DNA of 64,000 bases from Microbacterium sp. 1S1 (GTDB lineage Bacteria > Actinomycetota > Actinomycetes > Actinomycetales > Microbacteriaceae): NCBI RefSeq assembly GCF_008271365.1, contig NZ_CP043430.1, positions 248,001 through 312,000 of the forward strand. Direction: 5' to 3'. A model generated the notes under the pieces. The model did not search any database. It was not told the DNA's origin and worked only from the letters and a program-made list of their open reading frames with translations. Within the stretch, counting starts at the first letter, position 1. Every line of letters starts with the position of its first letter. Shown piece after piece: positions 15,156 to 23,369 of the stretch. A program made the position numbers and the translations under genes.

Positions 15156-16124
15156 TCAGCCGGCGAAGGCCCAGAAGAGGGCTCCGGCGTACAGCAGCGA
15201 GGTCAAGGAGGTCAAGGCGAGCGCGATGACGAGCTCCTTCGGCTGACGGTACGTCCAGACGATGACGATCGCGGGAAGGCCGGCAAGGAGCGCGAGCAGC
15301 GAGATCCAGGCGATCGGGAACAGCAGCGCGAGGAACACGGCGATCCCGAACGGCACGAGCACGAAGAGGGTGAAGAGCACCTGGGTGGCGCGACGTCCGA
15401 TGAGCACCGTCAGAGTGCGCTTGCCGACCGCGCGGTCCTGGTCGATGTCACGGAGGTTGTTGGCGAGGAGGACCGCGCAGGCGAACAACCCGGCGGCGAC
15501 CGCGCCGAGCCAGGCCTGCTGCGGGAGCTGGAAGACCTGCACCCAGGTGGTGCCGAGAGTGGCGACCAGCCCGAAGAACACGAAGACGAACACCTCGCCG
15601 AGGCCGTAGTAGCCGTACGGCCTCTTGCCGCCCGTGTAGAACCAGGCGGCGACGATGCAGGCGGCCCCCACGGCGAGCATCCACCACTGGCCGGTGCGCA
15701 CGACGATCGCGATCCCCACCGCCGCGGCGACCGCGAAGAACACGAGGCCGATGATGAGCACCGTGCGCGGCTTCACCCGTCCGGACGCGGTGAGCCGGGC
15801 GGGACCCACCCGATGCGCGTCCGTGCCGCGGATACCGTCGCTGTAATCGTTCGTGAAGTTCACGCCGATCTGCAGCAGGACGGCGACAGCCAGACAGGCG
15901 AGCGCGATCACCCAGTGGAACTCCGGGCCCGTGCTGCGCGCGGCTCCGGTGCCGATGACGACAGGAGCGACCGCGAGAGGCAGCGTGCGCAGGCGGGCGG
16001 CGCCGATCCAGTCGGCGGCAGTCACCGGAGCGGCTTCCACGACGGGCCGCTTGGCCGGGTTGCCGCTGGTGCGCGGCGGAGTGCGCCGACCGCTCTTCTT
16101 CTTGCGCTGGGAGGAAGCTGCCAC
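15156..16124 (-). CDS. menA: 1,4-dihydroxy-2-naphthoate polyprenyltransferase
   Basis: 322 aa with a basic N-terminal tail (KKKSGRR) and about nine membrane helices. The UbiA-type prenyl-diphosphate motifs are present: NFTNDYSD (residues 89-96) and NNLRDIDQD in a later loop. It attaches the polyprenyl chain to 1,4-dihydroxy-2-naphthoate in the membrane to give demethylmenaquinone. The start is a GTG seven bases after TAGGAT, a leaderless arrangement. Its partner menD lies 15 kb away, which is unusual for the family neighbourhood. Confidence 0.93.
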   Translation of the reverse strand: MAASSQRKKKSGRRTPPRTSGNPAKRPVVEAAPVTAADWIGAARLRTLPLAVAPVVIGTGAARSTGPEFHWVIALACLAVAVLLQIGVNFTNDYSDGIRGTDAHRVGPARLTASGRVKPRTVLIIGLVFFAVAAAVGIAIVVRTGQWWMLAVGAACIVAAWFYTGGKRPYGYYGLGEVFVFVFFGLVATLGTTWVQVFQLPQQAWLGAVAAGLFACAVLLANNLRDIDQDRAVGKRTLTVLIGRRATQVLFTLFVLVPFGIAVFLALLFPIAWISLLALLAGLPAIVIVWTYRQPKELVIALALTSLTSLLYAGALFWAFAG

Positions 16125-16160
16125 CCACGGAATCCTAGTCGTCGCGGCGATGCGCCGAGA

Positions 16161-16451
16161 TCAGCGGTGGGGGTTGCTGTCCCTGCCGTCGAGCCAGAGG
16201 GTGTCGGAGACGTCGCCATGCGCACCCGCCTTGCCGACGTGCTTGTCGCTGATCTTGGGCCCCTTGAGGATGACGTGCACCATCGCCTGCGCGTGGCCGT
16301 GACCGAGGCCGTACTCCTGCTTCAGCCAGTTCAGGACCACGGTGGACTTCGTGTTCTCGTCGAACCCATGCTCGCGCGCGAGGTCGATGAACTGCCGCGG
16401 CGTGAGGCCCGTCTGAGCCTCGACCTTGTCGAGGTACGCCTGGAAGGACAT
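16161..16451 (-). CDS. DUF4287 domain protein
   Basis: 96 aa. The sequence MSFQAYLDKVEAQTGLTPRQ and the following GLGHGHAQAMVHVI are the hallmark of DUF4287, a small helical domain. Sometimes it is fused to DUF1801 or DUF5655 domains; here it stands alone. GGAGA precedes the ATG. It is followed 15 bases upstream by the cupin gene on the same strand, so the two may be co-transcribed. Function unknown. Confidence 0.8.
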   Translation of the reverse strand: MSFQAYLDKVEAQTGLTPRQFIDLAREHGFDENTKSTVVLNWLKQEYGLGHGHAQAMVHVILKGPKISDKHVGKAGAHGDVSDTLWLDGRDSNPHR

Positions 16452-16465
16452 GGTCTTCTCCGCTC

Positions 16466-16825
16466 TCAGTGCTCGTCGAGGAATGTCTGGATGATCGTGG
16501 CGGACGCGTGGATGCAGAGGATCCGGAGGAGCCCCTCGCCCGCGTTCGTGAAGCCGTGGGGCGTGAAGGCGGGCGCCGTGGCGGTGTCGCCGGCTCGTGC
16601 GACGAGCTCGTCATCGCCGATCCGCATGCGCACGGTGCCTTCGAGCACGACCCAGGTCTCAGAGTAGGGGTGCCAGTGCAGCCCCGGCCCCTCGCCCGGG
16701 TGGTTCTCGACGAAGAAGTACGACACGGCGGCCCCGTGGTCGGCACCGACGAACCGACGGCTGTTCCCGGAACCGATGCGGATCGCGCCTCCCGGGACGA
16801 GGGCGGAAGCTGCGGAGTTGTTCAT
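16466..16825 (-). CDS. Small single-domain cupin
   Basis: 119 aa. A cupin_2 barrel: GPGLHWHPYSETWVVLEG supplies the HxH...E metal ligands of motif 1, and TPHGFTN the His of motif 2. Small stand-alone cupins of this size are often metal-dependent isomerases, dioxygenases or ligand sensors; nothing here decides. It is divergent from the DUF5937 regulator across 46 bases, so that regulator may control it. Good RBS not evident. Confidence 0.8.
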   Translation of the reverse strand: MNNSAASALVPGGAIRIGSGNSRRFVGADHGAAVSYFFVENHPGEGPGLHWHPYSETWVVLEGTVRMRIGDDELVARAGDTATAPAFTPHGFTNAGEGLLRILCIHASATIIQTFLDEH

Positions 16826-16859
16826 GCCCCCAGTCTCGACAGCACGGGGCTCGTCCTCC

Positions 16860-16865
16860 TAGAGT
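16860..16865 (+). promoter_or_regulatory. -10 box of a leaderless promoter
   Basis: TAGAGT, six bases, then the GTG of the DUF5937 regulator at 16872. Confidence 0.45.
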
Positions 16866-16871
16866 TTCGAC

Positions 16872-17897
16872 GTGGATCGAAACACTCCGCCCGTCGAAGG
16901 CGTCGACGATCCGGATCACCGCGTCGAGTTCCACCTCAGCGCCGGCGACATCCAGGCCGTGCGGTTCGGCATCTCTCCCGGCCACGAGCTCGCGCACGCG
17001 GTCCGCGTCCTGCTCCGCCCCGCCGCCCATCCCCTGCAGTGGGGGTGGCTCCGCACGGCACGAGAGGGACTGCCGCGCGCGGCGTTCGCGCTCCTCGCGA
17101 CGGTGATCGGCGACGACGGCTACCTCCCGGATTTCCTCACGAGCACGCCACGCGGTGACCTCACCCCCGAGGCCGAGCTCGCCGCACTGCGGGAGACCGC
17201 GCTCGATCCGCTTGTGGTCGACCTCGGCAAGCGGATCCACCGGTCGACCGGCGTTCAGCGGCGCACTCTTCGCGACCTGCTCGAGCGTCCACGGCGGACG
17301 CGCGCGATGATCGCCGACGCCTGGTCAGAGGTGTGGGACGCCGCGATGGCGCCCGCCTGGCCGCAGTTGGAGCGTCTCCTCCGAGCGGACATCGCGGTCC
17401 GCGCCCGGGCCATCGCGACGATGGGCATCGCGGGGATGGCGGACGAGCTGCACCCCCAGGTGTCCTGGGGCGCCGGCGCCGTCCAGGTCTCGCTCCGCCG
17501 GCACAGCGAGCACGTCGACTGCCGGGGAAGCGGGCTCGTGCTGGTGCCCTCCGTCTTGTCGTCGTGGGGGTGCATGGTCCTCACCGAGCCGCCCGCCCAA
17601 CCGACCCTGTTCTACCCGGCGCGAGGTGTGACTGCGGGGTGGGCTCGCGAGGCCACCGAGACGGTCGCGGCACTGAGTGCCCTGCTCGGCCCCGCGCGCG
17701 CCGGGATCCTCCTCACGGCAGGGGCCCCGCGCACGACCTCGGAGGTCGCGGCGGAATCCGGCCTCGCGGTATCGACCGCCTCGCACCACCTGACCGTGCT
17801 GCGGGAGGCGGGGCTGGTCGCGAGAGAGCGCGACGGCTCCCGGATGCAGCACCTGCGCACACCGCTCGGGGAGGCCCTCGTCGGGGCGATGCTCTGA
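16872..17897 (+). CDS. DUF5937-type ArsR-like transcriptional regulator
   Basis: 341 aa. The first 245 residues are the DUF5937 sensor-like domain (opening HLSAGDIQAVRFGISPGHEL). Residues about 265-341 form a winged helix of the ArsR type: TTSEVAAESGLAVSTASHHL then LREAGLVARERDGSRMQHLRT. Such proteins act as one-component regulators with an unknown ligand. The GTG start directly follows a TAGAGT box, and the divergent cupin is the nearest candidate target. Confidence 0.78.
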   Translation: MDRNTPPVEGVDDPDHRVEFHLSAGDIQAVRFGISPGHELAHAVRVLLRPAAHPLQWGWLRTAREGLPRAAFALLATVIGDDGYLPDFLTSTPRGDLTPEAELAALRETALDPLVVDLGKRIHRSTGVQRRTLRDLLERPRRTRAMIADAWSEVWDAAMAPAWPQLERLLRADIAVRARAIATMGIAGMADELHPQVSWGAGAVQVSLRRHSEHVDCRGSGLVLVPSVLSSWGCMVLTEPPAQPTLFYPARGVTAGWAREATETVAALSALLGPARAGILLTAGAPRTTSEVAAESGLAVSTASHHLTVLREAGLVARERDGSRMQHLRTPLGEALVGAML

Positions 17898-17906
17898 GGC
17901 GCCCGC

Positions 17907-18365
17907 TCAGTCGGTGGTCGCGACGGGAATGATGGGGCGGTGTTCGTAGTAGGTCTGCAGGACCACGGTCGTCCGGGTGCTCACGTTCGCCGCGAGACGG
18001 ACATCGCGGACGAGCTGCTCCAGGTCGCGCGGGGTGGGGACGCGGACGAAGAGCATGTAGCTCGCGTCACCGGCGATGGAGTGGCAGGCCTCGATCGCGT
18101 CCAGGTGCTCGAGGAGCTCGGGGGCGTTGTCGGGCTGCGCGGGGTCGAGGGGTGTGATCTCGATGAAGGCGGACAGCGGAGTCCCCACCTGCTCGGGGTC
18201 GAGAAGGGCCCGATAGCCGGCGATGACGCCGCGTGTCTCCAGCCGCCGCAGCCGGGACTGCACGGCCGAGACGGACAGCCCGACGGCCTCGGAGAGCTGC
18301 GACAGGGTCGCCCTCCCGTCACGGGAGATGGCTGCCAGGATCGCGCGGTCGACAGAATCATCCAT
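17907..18365 (-). CDS. Lrp/AsnC-family transcriptional regulator
   Basis: 152 aa. N-terminal helix-turn-helix (RDGRATLSQLSEAVGLSVSAVQSRLRRLE, core LSQLSEAVGLS at about residues 19-29) then a RAM/AsnC ligand-binding domain (GVIAGYRALLD, and the HSIAGDASYMLFVR loop). It probably responds to an amino acid and regulates the divergent DUF6421 gene. The ATG lies seven bases after TAATCT, close to a dyad, so autoregulation is likely. Confidence 0.9.
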   Translation of the reverse strand: MDDSVDRAILAAISRDGRATLSQLSEAVGLSVSAVQSRLRRLETRGVIAGYRALLDPEQVGTPLSAFIEITPLDPAQPDNAPELLEHLDAIEACHSIAGDASYMLFVRVPTPRDLEQLVRDVRLAANVSTRTTVVLQTYYEHRPIIPVATTD

Positions 18366-18385
18366 GGCTGTAAGATTATCGTCAG

Positions 18386-18406
18386 GATTCCGTTATCACC
18401 GGAATC
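18386..18406. promoter_or_regulatory. Likely Lrp/AsnC operator
   Basis: Perfect seven-base inverted repeat GATTCCG-N7-CGGAATC between the divergent Lrp gene and the DUF6421 gene, in an AT-richer stretch. Position and form suit an AsnC/Lrp dimer site. Confidence 0.6.
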
Positions 18407-18437
18407 TTTCCGCTTTTCACTGCGATCGGAGGTTCCG

Positions 18438-19889
18438 ATGTCCCTCGTTTCCGCCAACAGTTCCGCTGTCCAGGCCGTCGTCGGCGAACCCGAGGTCGTC
18501 GAGGACGCGTCCATCGCGGAAAGCTCCGCCGCGTGGGCGCAGCTCAAGCGGGCCGCGATCGCCCTCCGCGAGATGCAGATCAAGGACGGCTCGATCCCTG
18601 ACGCGTCCACCAGCTCGGAGACCCGAGAGAAGGCGACCGCGCTCGTCGGCGAGATCACCGCCGCGATCAGGGCGCTCGCCCCGGCGTTCCCCCACGATGC
18701 CGAGTACCTGACCGCGTCGGTCGCCGACTTCGAACGCTGGGTGTCGGAGGACTTCGGCGTGCCGGACTTCCTCGACTCGCTCGTCGCGTTCCAGCCGCAG
18801 CAGCACCGCATCGACGGCATCCGGCACCTCGTGGTCTTCCCGATGTACACGCAGAACGGCTCGAGCGACCGCCTGGTCGAGGCCCTCATCGTCGAGACGA
18901 TCTGGCCGGAGTTCATCGCGGCGCTCGAGGCGGGCGACTACGGCAACAAGCTCTTCGTCTCGCTGCGACTCGTCGACTTCACCCCGGGCTACGACACGAA
19001 CTCCGCCGTGCTCTTCCCGGAGACCGTCGCAATGCGCGAGATCCCGACCTTCACGTGGGGTGCGATCTTCCAGGACCGGGAGGCCGCCCGCTATCGCCGC
19101 GTGGTCCGCGCAGCCTCGGAGATCACCAACCTCGACCTCCCCGAGCGCGCTGCCGCGATGCTGGAGGACCAGGAGGTCGCCGAGAAGACCTTCGTGATGT
19201 GGGACATCATCCACGACCGCACCCACATGCGCGGAGACCTGCCCTTCGACCCGTTCATGATCAAGCAGCGGATGCCGTTCTTCCTCTACTCGCTGGAGGA
19301 GATGCGCTGCGACATGACGGCCTTCCGCGAGTCGGTCAAGATCGAGCGCGCGCTGGACGCCCGGATCGCCGCGGGCGAGGAGCTGACGGAGACGGAGCGG
19401 GAGATGCACGAGTACGCGCATCTCGTGCAGTACGCCGTGATCTTCGACCGCATCTTCCGCTTCGCCATCACCGGCACGCGCGTTCGCAACTACGACGCGG
19501 TGGGCGGCCAGCTGCTCTTCGCGTGGCTGCACCAGCGCGGTGTACTGCACTGGACCGACACGGCCCTCGCCTTCGACTGGGAGAACGTGCCGGACGCCGT
19601 CGTGGCCCTCGGTGACGCGATCGACGACCTGTACTGGCACTCCATCGACCGCCCCAAGGTCGCGCACTGGCTCGCCGCGTATGACCTGGTCCGCGGCACG
19701 CTGACACCGCACCCCGCGTCGCAGTGGGCCCGCGGCCTGTCGGACGAGATCCTCGCCGGAGCTCCGAAGGGCTACACCGACGCGGTCCTGGACGACGAGT
19801 TCCCGCTGTCGATGTTCTTCGAGACGCTCGACAAGAAGATGAAGCCGGTCATCGAGTCGACGGTCGGCATTCGCGGTACGGACGACTGA
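18438..19889 (+). CDS. DUF6421 family protein
   Basis: 483 aa, soluble, acidic. It matches DUF6421, a family found beside Lrp-type regulators and an SDR in actinobacteria; function unknown. A conserved metal-like cluster is visible: MWDIIHDRTHMRGDLPFDPFM (HD...H) followed by EEMRCDM, which resembles a hydrolase or metalloenzyme core, but this is only a resemblance. The ATG at 18438 is chosen for GGAGG five bases before it; the same frame happens to be open through the antisense of the Lrp gene. Probably under control of the Lrp neighbour. Confidence 0.75.
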   Translation: MSLVSANSSAVQAVVGEPEVVEDASIAESSAAWAQLKRAAIALREMQIKDGSIPDASTSSETREKATALVGEITAAIRALAPAFPHDAEYLTASVADFERWVSEDFGVPDFLDSLVAFQPQQHRIDGIRHLVVFPMYTQNGSSDRLVEALIVETIWPEFIAALEAGDYGNKLFVSLRLVDFTPGYDTNSAVLFPETVAMREIPTFTWGAIFQDREAARYRRVVRAASEITNLDLPERAAAMLEDQEVAEKTFVMWDIIHDRTHMRGDLPFDPFMIKQRMPFFLYSLEEMRCDMTAFRESVKIERALDARIAAGEELTETEREMHEYAHLVQYAVIFDRIFRFAITGTRVRNYDAVGGQLLFAWLHQRGVLHWTDTALAFDWENVPDAVVALGDAIDDLYWHSIDRPKVAHWLAAYDLVRGTLTPHPASQWARGLSDEILAGAPKGYTDAVLDDEFPLSMFFETLDKKMKPVIESTVGIRGTDD

Positions 19890-19925
19890 TCCGCACCGCT
19901 GGCGCTGTGACGCTGGGGCGCACCA

Positions 19926-19968
19926 CCTCTGCGGCCGGAGACCCGGATCCCGGGTCCGGCCGCAGAGG
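19926..19968. terminator. Very strong hairpin between the DUF6421 and SDR genes
   Basis: CCTCTGCGGCCGG and CCGGCCGCAGAGG pair perfectly over 13 bases, with an inner ACCCGG/CCGGGT stem and a three-base loop. No T-run follows, as is usual for high-GC terminators. It could end or attenuate transcription before the SDR gene. Confidence 0.6.
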
Positions 19969-19992
19969 CATCTCCGACCGAGAGGACACCGC

Positions 19993-20652
19993 ATGACCAC
20001 TCCGACGAGCCGAGGGGCCCGCGACCGGGTGGTCGTGCTGGCGGGGGCGACGAGCACGGCCGGGCTGGTGGCGACGAGGGCGCTGCGCGACGCCGGGGCG
20101 CGGGTGATCGCCACCGGGCGCTCGGCCGAACGGCTCCGTCCGCTGGCCGAGGCGGGTGCGGCGATCGAGGTCGCCGATGCGACGTCGCTCGACGATATGA
20201 CGGCGCTCGCCCGACGGTGTGGCGCGGTCGATGCCGTGGTGCCTCTCGTCGGCGGCTGGCGAGGAGGCGGCGGGCTCGCGGGCCAGAGCGACGACGACTT
20301 CGCCGCGCTGCTCCCGGCGCTCGAGGCCGTGCGGGCGACGAGTCGGGCCTTCGACGGCGCCCTGCGCCGCTCGTCGGCAGGCCGGTTCGCGATCGTCTCC
20401 TCCACCGCGGTCGCCCGCCCCCTCGCCGGCGGCGCGAACTATGCGGCGGTCAAAGCGGCGAGCGAGGCCTGGACGCGCGCGGTCGCGCAGGGCTACGCCA
20501 AGGCGGCACGTGAGTCCGAGGAGCCGTTGCGTGCAGCCGCGGTCGTGTTCCGGGCGAGGGCGCTCGATCCCGAAGCGCTCGCCACCCGTCTCCTCGGGCT
20601 CTGGGACACCGACGCCGCCGACCTCAACGACCGCATCCTCGACATCGACTGA
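19993..20652 (+). CDS. SDR-family protein
   Basis: 219 aa, shorter than typical SDRs. The cofactor loop is AGATSTAGLVATRAL rather than TGxxxGIG, and SSTAVARPLAGGANYAAVKAA carries the Ser and Tyr-x3-Lys catalytic residues. The C-terminal substrate lobe is reduced. It follows the DUF6421 gene on the same strand after the strong hairpin, an association seen in relatives. GAGAGGAC precedes the ATG. Substrate unknown. Confidence 0.78.
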   Translation: MTTPTSRGARDRVVVLAGATSTAGLVATRALRDAGARVIATGRSAERLRPLAEAGAAIEVADATSLDDMTALARRCGAVDAVVPLVGGWRGGGGLAGQSDDDFAALLPALEAVRATSRAFDGALRRSSAGRFAIVSSTAVARPLAGGANYAAVKAASEAWTRAVAQGYAKAARESEEPLRAAAVVFRARALDPEALATRLLGLWDTDAADLNDRILDID

Positions 20653-20668
20653 ACACGGCTCCCCCGCA

Positions 20669-22111
20669 TCAGCGGGACTCGGGTGGGATGCCCGGGACCA
20701 CCGGCGGAGCGTCGCGGTGCGCGCTCGGGCCGTTCCCGTCGTCGGACTCGCCCTGGTCGCTGTCGGGGGCCGCATCCGTCGACTCTTCGGGAGCCTGATC
20801 CGGCGAGGTCGCGTAGAGCTCGGTGAGGGTGCGGTACGACCGCGTGAAGAATGCGAGGATCGCCGCGACCACCATGATCAGACCGGCGAAGAGACAGATC
20901 AAGGCGATCCCTCGTGCCTCGCCCTCACCCAGGAGCCAGCCCCACTGCCGCTGTCCCTGCGGGCTGTCCATATAGGGGATCACGAGGAACTCGGCGATCG
21001 GGGCGATGAGGAAGGCGGTGATCGGGGCCGCCGCCGCCTCCATCGCGGCTGCCGTGCCGAACACCCGCCCCTGACGGGCGAACGGCACGACCTTCTGGAT
21101 CACGGTCTGCTCGGCGGCCTCCACCGGCGGGACCAACGCCATGTACACCCACATGCCCAGCACGTACAGCGGCCACCACTCGCGCAGCATGAAGATCGCG
21201 CCGAGGAGCCCCATCGCGATCACGATGAGAAGCATCGTGCGCACGGGCTTCCTGCCGAGGCCGAACTTGGCCACCAGTCCCCCGCCGATCAGGAAACCGG
21301 TCGAGGCGAAGGCCAGGGCGAACCCCCACATCTGCGCGTCGAACAGGGTGAGACCGTACGGATCCATGAGCGCCAGGTAGACGCCGCCGATGAGATTGTT
21401 GAACGTCGAGAAGACGATGAGCGCGAACAGTCCGGGGGCTTGACGGATGGCCCGGACGCTGCCGCGGAAGTCGACGGCGCTCTTCGACTCCGGGTCGACC
21501 TCGGGCTCGGACTCCGGGATCCGGATGAACAGCAGGTGCGCGAAGGTGAGGGCCATCGCCACGATCGCGATCCCGAGCGTCCACCCCATGCCGAGGAAAC
21601 CGATCGAGAGGCCGGAGAACACGCTCGTGACGAGGAACGCGATCCCCTGCACCGTGCCGACGAGGCCGTTCGCGTTGGCGCGCTTCTCCTCGGGCACCAG
21701 CAACGTGACCGTCGTCGACAGCGCGATGTTGCGGAGCTGCTCGATCACGCCGCCGAACAGGATGACACCGGAGAAGAGCCAGAACCACGGCCCGCCGAGG
21801 TCGAGCAGGGAGGCCTCCGGCTGCCAGAGGTACAGCACGCCCGCGATCAGGAAGGCCACCGCCGAGATGACGCTCGACAGCAGCATGACGCGGTGCTTGC
21901 GGTGCCGGTCGACGATGGTGCCGAACATCATCGCGAAGAACGCGACGAACAGCATGTAGGCACCGCCGATGATGCCCGTGGCCAGCACGGACCGGGTCTC
22001 GATGTAGACCCAGAACGTGAGGGCGAACCAGAGGAAGCTCGTCGTCACGTTGGCGATCAGCGTGTTGACGAGCACGTTCGCGAAAGCGGTCTTGGCCGCG
22101 CTGCGCTCCAT
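20669..22111 (-). CDS. MFS transporter
   Basis: 480 aa, 12 predicted membrane helices and a 45-residue charged tail ending in a Pro-rich stretch. The loop FGTIVDRHRKHRVML is the MFS A-motif equivalent; the general layout matches enterobactin-exporter-like or macrolide-efflux-like MFS proteins (MFS_3 type). ATG at 22111 lies seven bases after TACCCT, suiting a leaderless message; a Met ten codons upstream (22141) is the alternative. Divergent from threonine aldolase. Substrate unknown. Confidence 0.82.
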   Translation of the reverse strand: MERSAAKTAFANVLVNTLIANVTTSFLWFALTFWVYIETRSVLATGIIGGAYMLFVAFFAMMFGTIVDRHRKHRVMLLSSVISAVAFLIAGVLYLWQPEASLLDLGGPWFWLFSGVILFGGVIEQLRNIALSTTVTLLVPEEKRANANGLVGTVQGIAFLVTSVFSGLSIGFLGMGWTLGIAIVAMALTFAHLLFIRIPESEPEVDPESKSAVDFRGSVRAIRQAPGLFALIVFSTFNNLIGGVYLALMDPYGLTLFDAQMWGFALAFASTGFLIGGGLVAKFGLGRKPVRTMLLIVIAMGLLGAIFMLREWWPLYVLGMWVYMALVPPVEAAEQTVIQKVVPFARQGRVFGTAAAMEAAAAPITAFLIAPIAEFLVIPYMDSPQGQRQWGWLLGEGEARGIALICLFAGLIMVVAAILAFFTRSYRTLTELYATSPDQAPEESTDAAPDSDQGESDDGNGPSAHRDAPPVVPGIPPESR

Positions 22112-22159
22112 GGGTTCGAGGGTAGAGCGGGCCTCGGACATTCGGTAGGGGAAGGCGAT

Positions 22160-22165
22160 TAGGCT
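22160..22165 (+). promoter_or_regulatory. -10 box of a leaderless promoter
   Basis: TAGGCT, six bases, then the GTG of ltaE at 22172. Confidence 0.5.
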
Positions 22166-22171
22166 TGTCCG

Positions 22172-23239
22172 GTGAGCATCCCGCACGACCCCGCGATCCG
22201 GGGCTTCGCCAGTGACAACTACTCCGGCATCCACCCCGAGGTTCTCGCGGCTCTCGCCGCCGCGAATGGGGGTCATCAGGTGGCCTATGGCGAGGACGCG
22301 TACACCGCCCGCCTCCAGGAGGTGTTCCAGGCCCACTTCGGGGAGACCGCCGCCGCGTTCCCGGTCTTCAACGGCACCGGGGCGAACGTCACCGGCCTGC
22401 AGTCGATGCTGCCGCGCTGGGGTGCGGTCATCGCCGCCTCGACCGCCCACATCAACGTCGACGAGGGCGGAGCGCCCGAGAAGATCGGCGGCTTCAAGCT
22501 CCTCACCGTCCCCACCGACGACGGCAAGCTCACCCCCGACCTCATCGACCGCGAGGCTTGGGGCTGGGGCGACGAGCACCGGGCGCAGCCCCTCGTCGTC
22601 TCCATCACCCAGTCCACCGAGCTCGGCACGCTGTACACCGCGGAGGAGATCCGCACGATCGCCGATCACTGCCACGCGCGTGGCATGAAGCTGCATGTGG
22701 ACGGGGCTCGCCTGTCGAACGCGGCCGCCGCCCTCGACCTGCCTCTGCGCGCGTTCACCACCGACGCCGGGGTCGACGTGCTGACCTTCGGCGGCACCAA
22801 GAACGGTGCCATGCTCGGCGAGGCCATCGTCGTGCTCAACCCGGATGCCGCCGCCGGCCTCAACTACGCGCGCAAGTTCAACATGCAGCTCTCGTCGAAG
22901 ATGCGCTTCGTCTCGGCGCAGCTCATCGCGCTGCTCGACGGCGACCTCTGGTTGCGCAACGCCCGCCACGCCAACGCCATGGCGGCCCGCCTCCGCGCGC
23001 GGATCGAGGCCGGTCTCGCGGACGGGTCGATCGCGGGGGTGGAGTTCACGCAGCCGACGCAGGCGAACGGCGTGTTCGCGACGCTTCCCGAGGGCGTCGC
23101 CGACCAGCTTCGCGACGTGTTCCGCTTCTACGACTGGGACGCGTCCCGGCGCGAGGTGCGCTGGATGTGCGGCTTCGACACCGAGGAGTCCGACGTCGAC
23201 GCCTTCGTCGACGCCCTCGCCCGCCTCACCCGCCCCTGA
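22172..23239 (+). CDS. ltaE: Low-specificity threonine aldolase / beta-eliminating lyase
   Basis: 355 aa, PLP-dependent fold type I. It opens FASDNYSGIHPEVLAAL, has GTGANV in the cofactor-phosphate loop, LHVDGARLSNAA with the Asp that contacts the PLP nitrogen, and FGGTKNGAM with the Schiff-base Lys. These are the landmarks of low-specificity L-threonine aldolase, which splits threonine to glycine and acetaldehyde. Some relatives act on other beta-hydroxy amino acids. It is leaderless by sequence and stands as a single gene. Confidence 0.88.
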   Translation: MSIPHDPAIRGFASDNYSGIHPEVLAALAAANGGHQVAYGEDAYTARLQEVFQAHFGETAAAFPVFNGTGANVTGLQSMLPRWGAVIAASTAHINVDEGGAPEKIGGFKLLTVPTDDGKLTPDLIDREAWGWGDEHRAQPLVVSITQSTELGTLYTAEEIRTIADHCHARGMKLHVDGARLSNAAAALDLPLRAFTTDAGVDVLTFGGTKNGAMLGEAIVVLNPDAAAGLNYARKFNMQLSSKMRFVSAQLIALLDGDLWLRNARHANAMAARLRARIEAGLADGSIAGVEFTQPTQANGVFATLPEGVADQLRDVFRFYDWDASRREVRWMCGFDTEESDVDAFVDALARLTRP

Positions 23240-23265
23240 CCCTCCCTCCTCCCCTCCCCCATTCG

Positions 23266-23342
23266 CGAGACCCCGGGTTCGCGTCGAAGCCAGGGCTCCG
23301 CGCGCGGCGACGCCGGGGTCCGGGCGGGAAACCGGGGTCTCG
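23266..23342. repeat. Inverted-repeat element, family B, copy 1
   Basis: Perfect 11-base arms CGAGACCCCGG and CCGGGGTCTCG, 55 bases apart, with GC-rich inner sequence that can pair further. It lies in the gap between convergent ltaE and the FadR-type regulator, so it could serve as a two-way terminator. Confidence 0.65.
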
Positions 23343-23369
23343 GCGAGGGGCGGGAGCGGGAGGGGCGGG

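Noticed and set aside
17940..18437. N-terminal extension of the DUF6421 gene through the Lrp gene
   Set aside because: It is antisense to a clear Lrp regulator; a GGAGG-preceded ATG at 18438 matches the family start.
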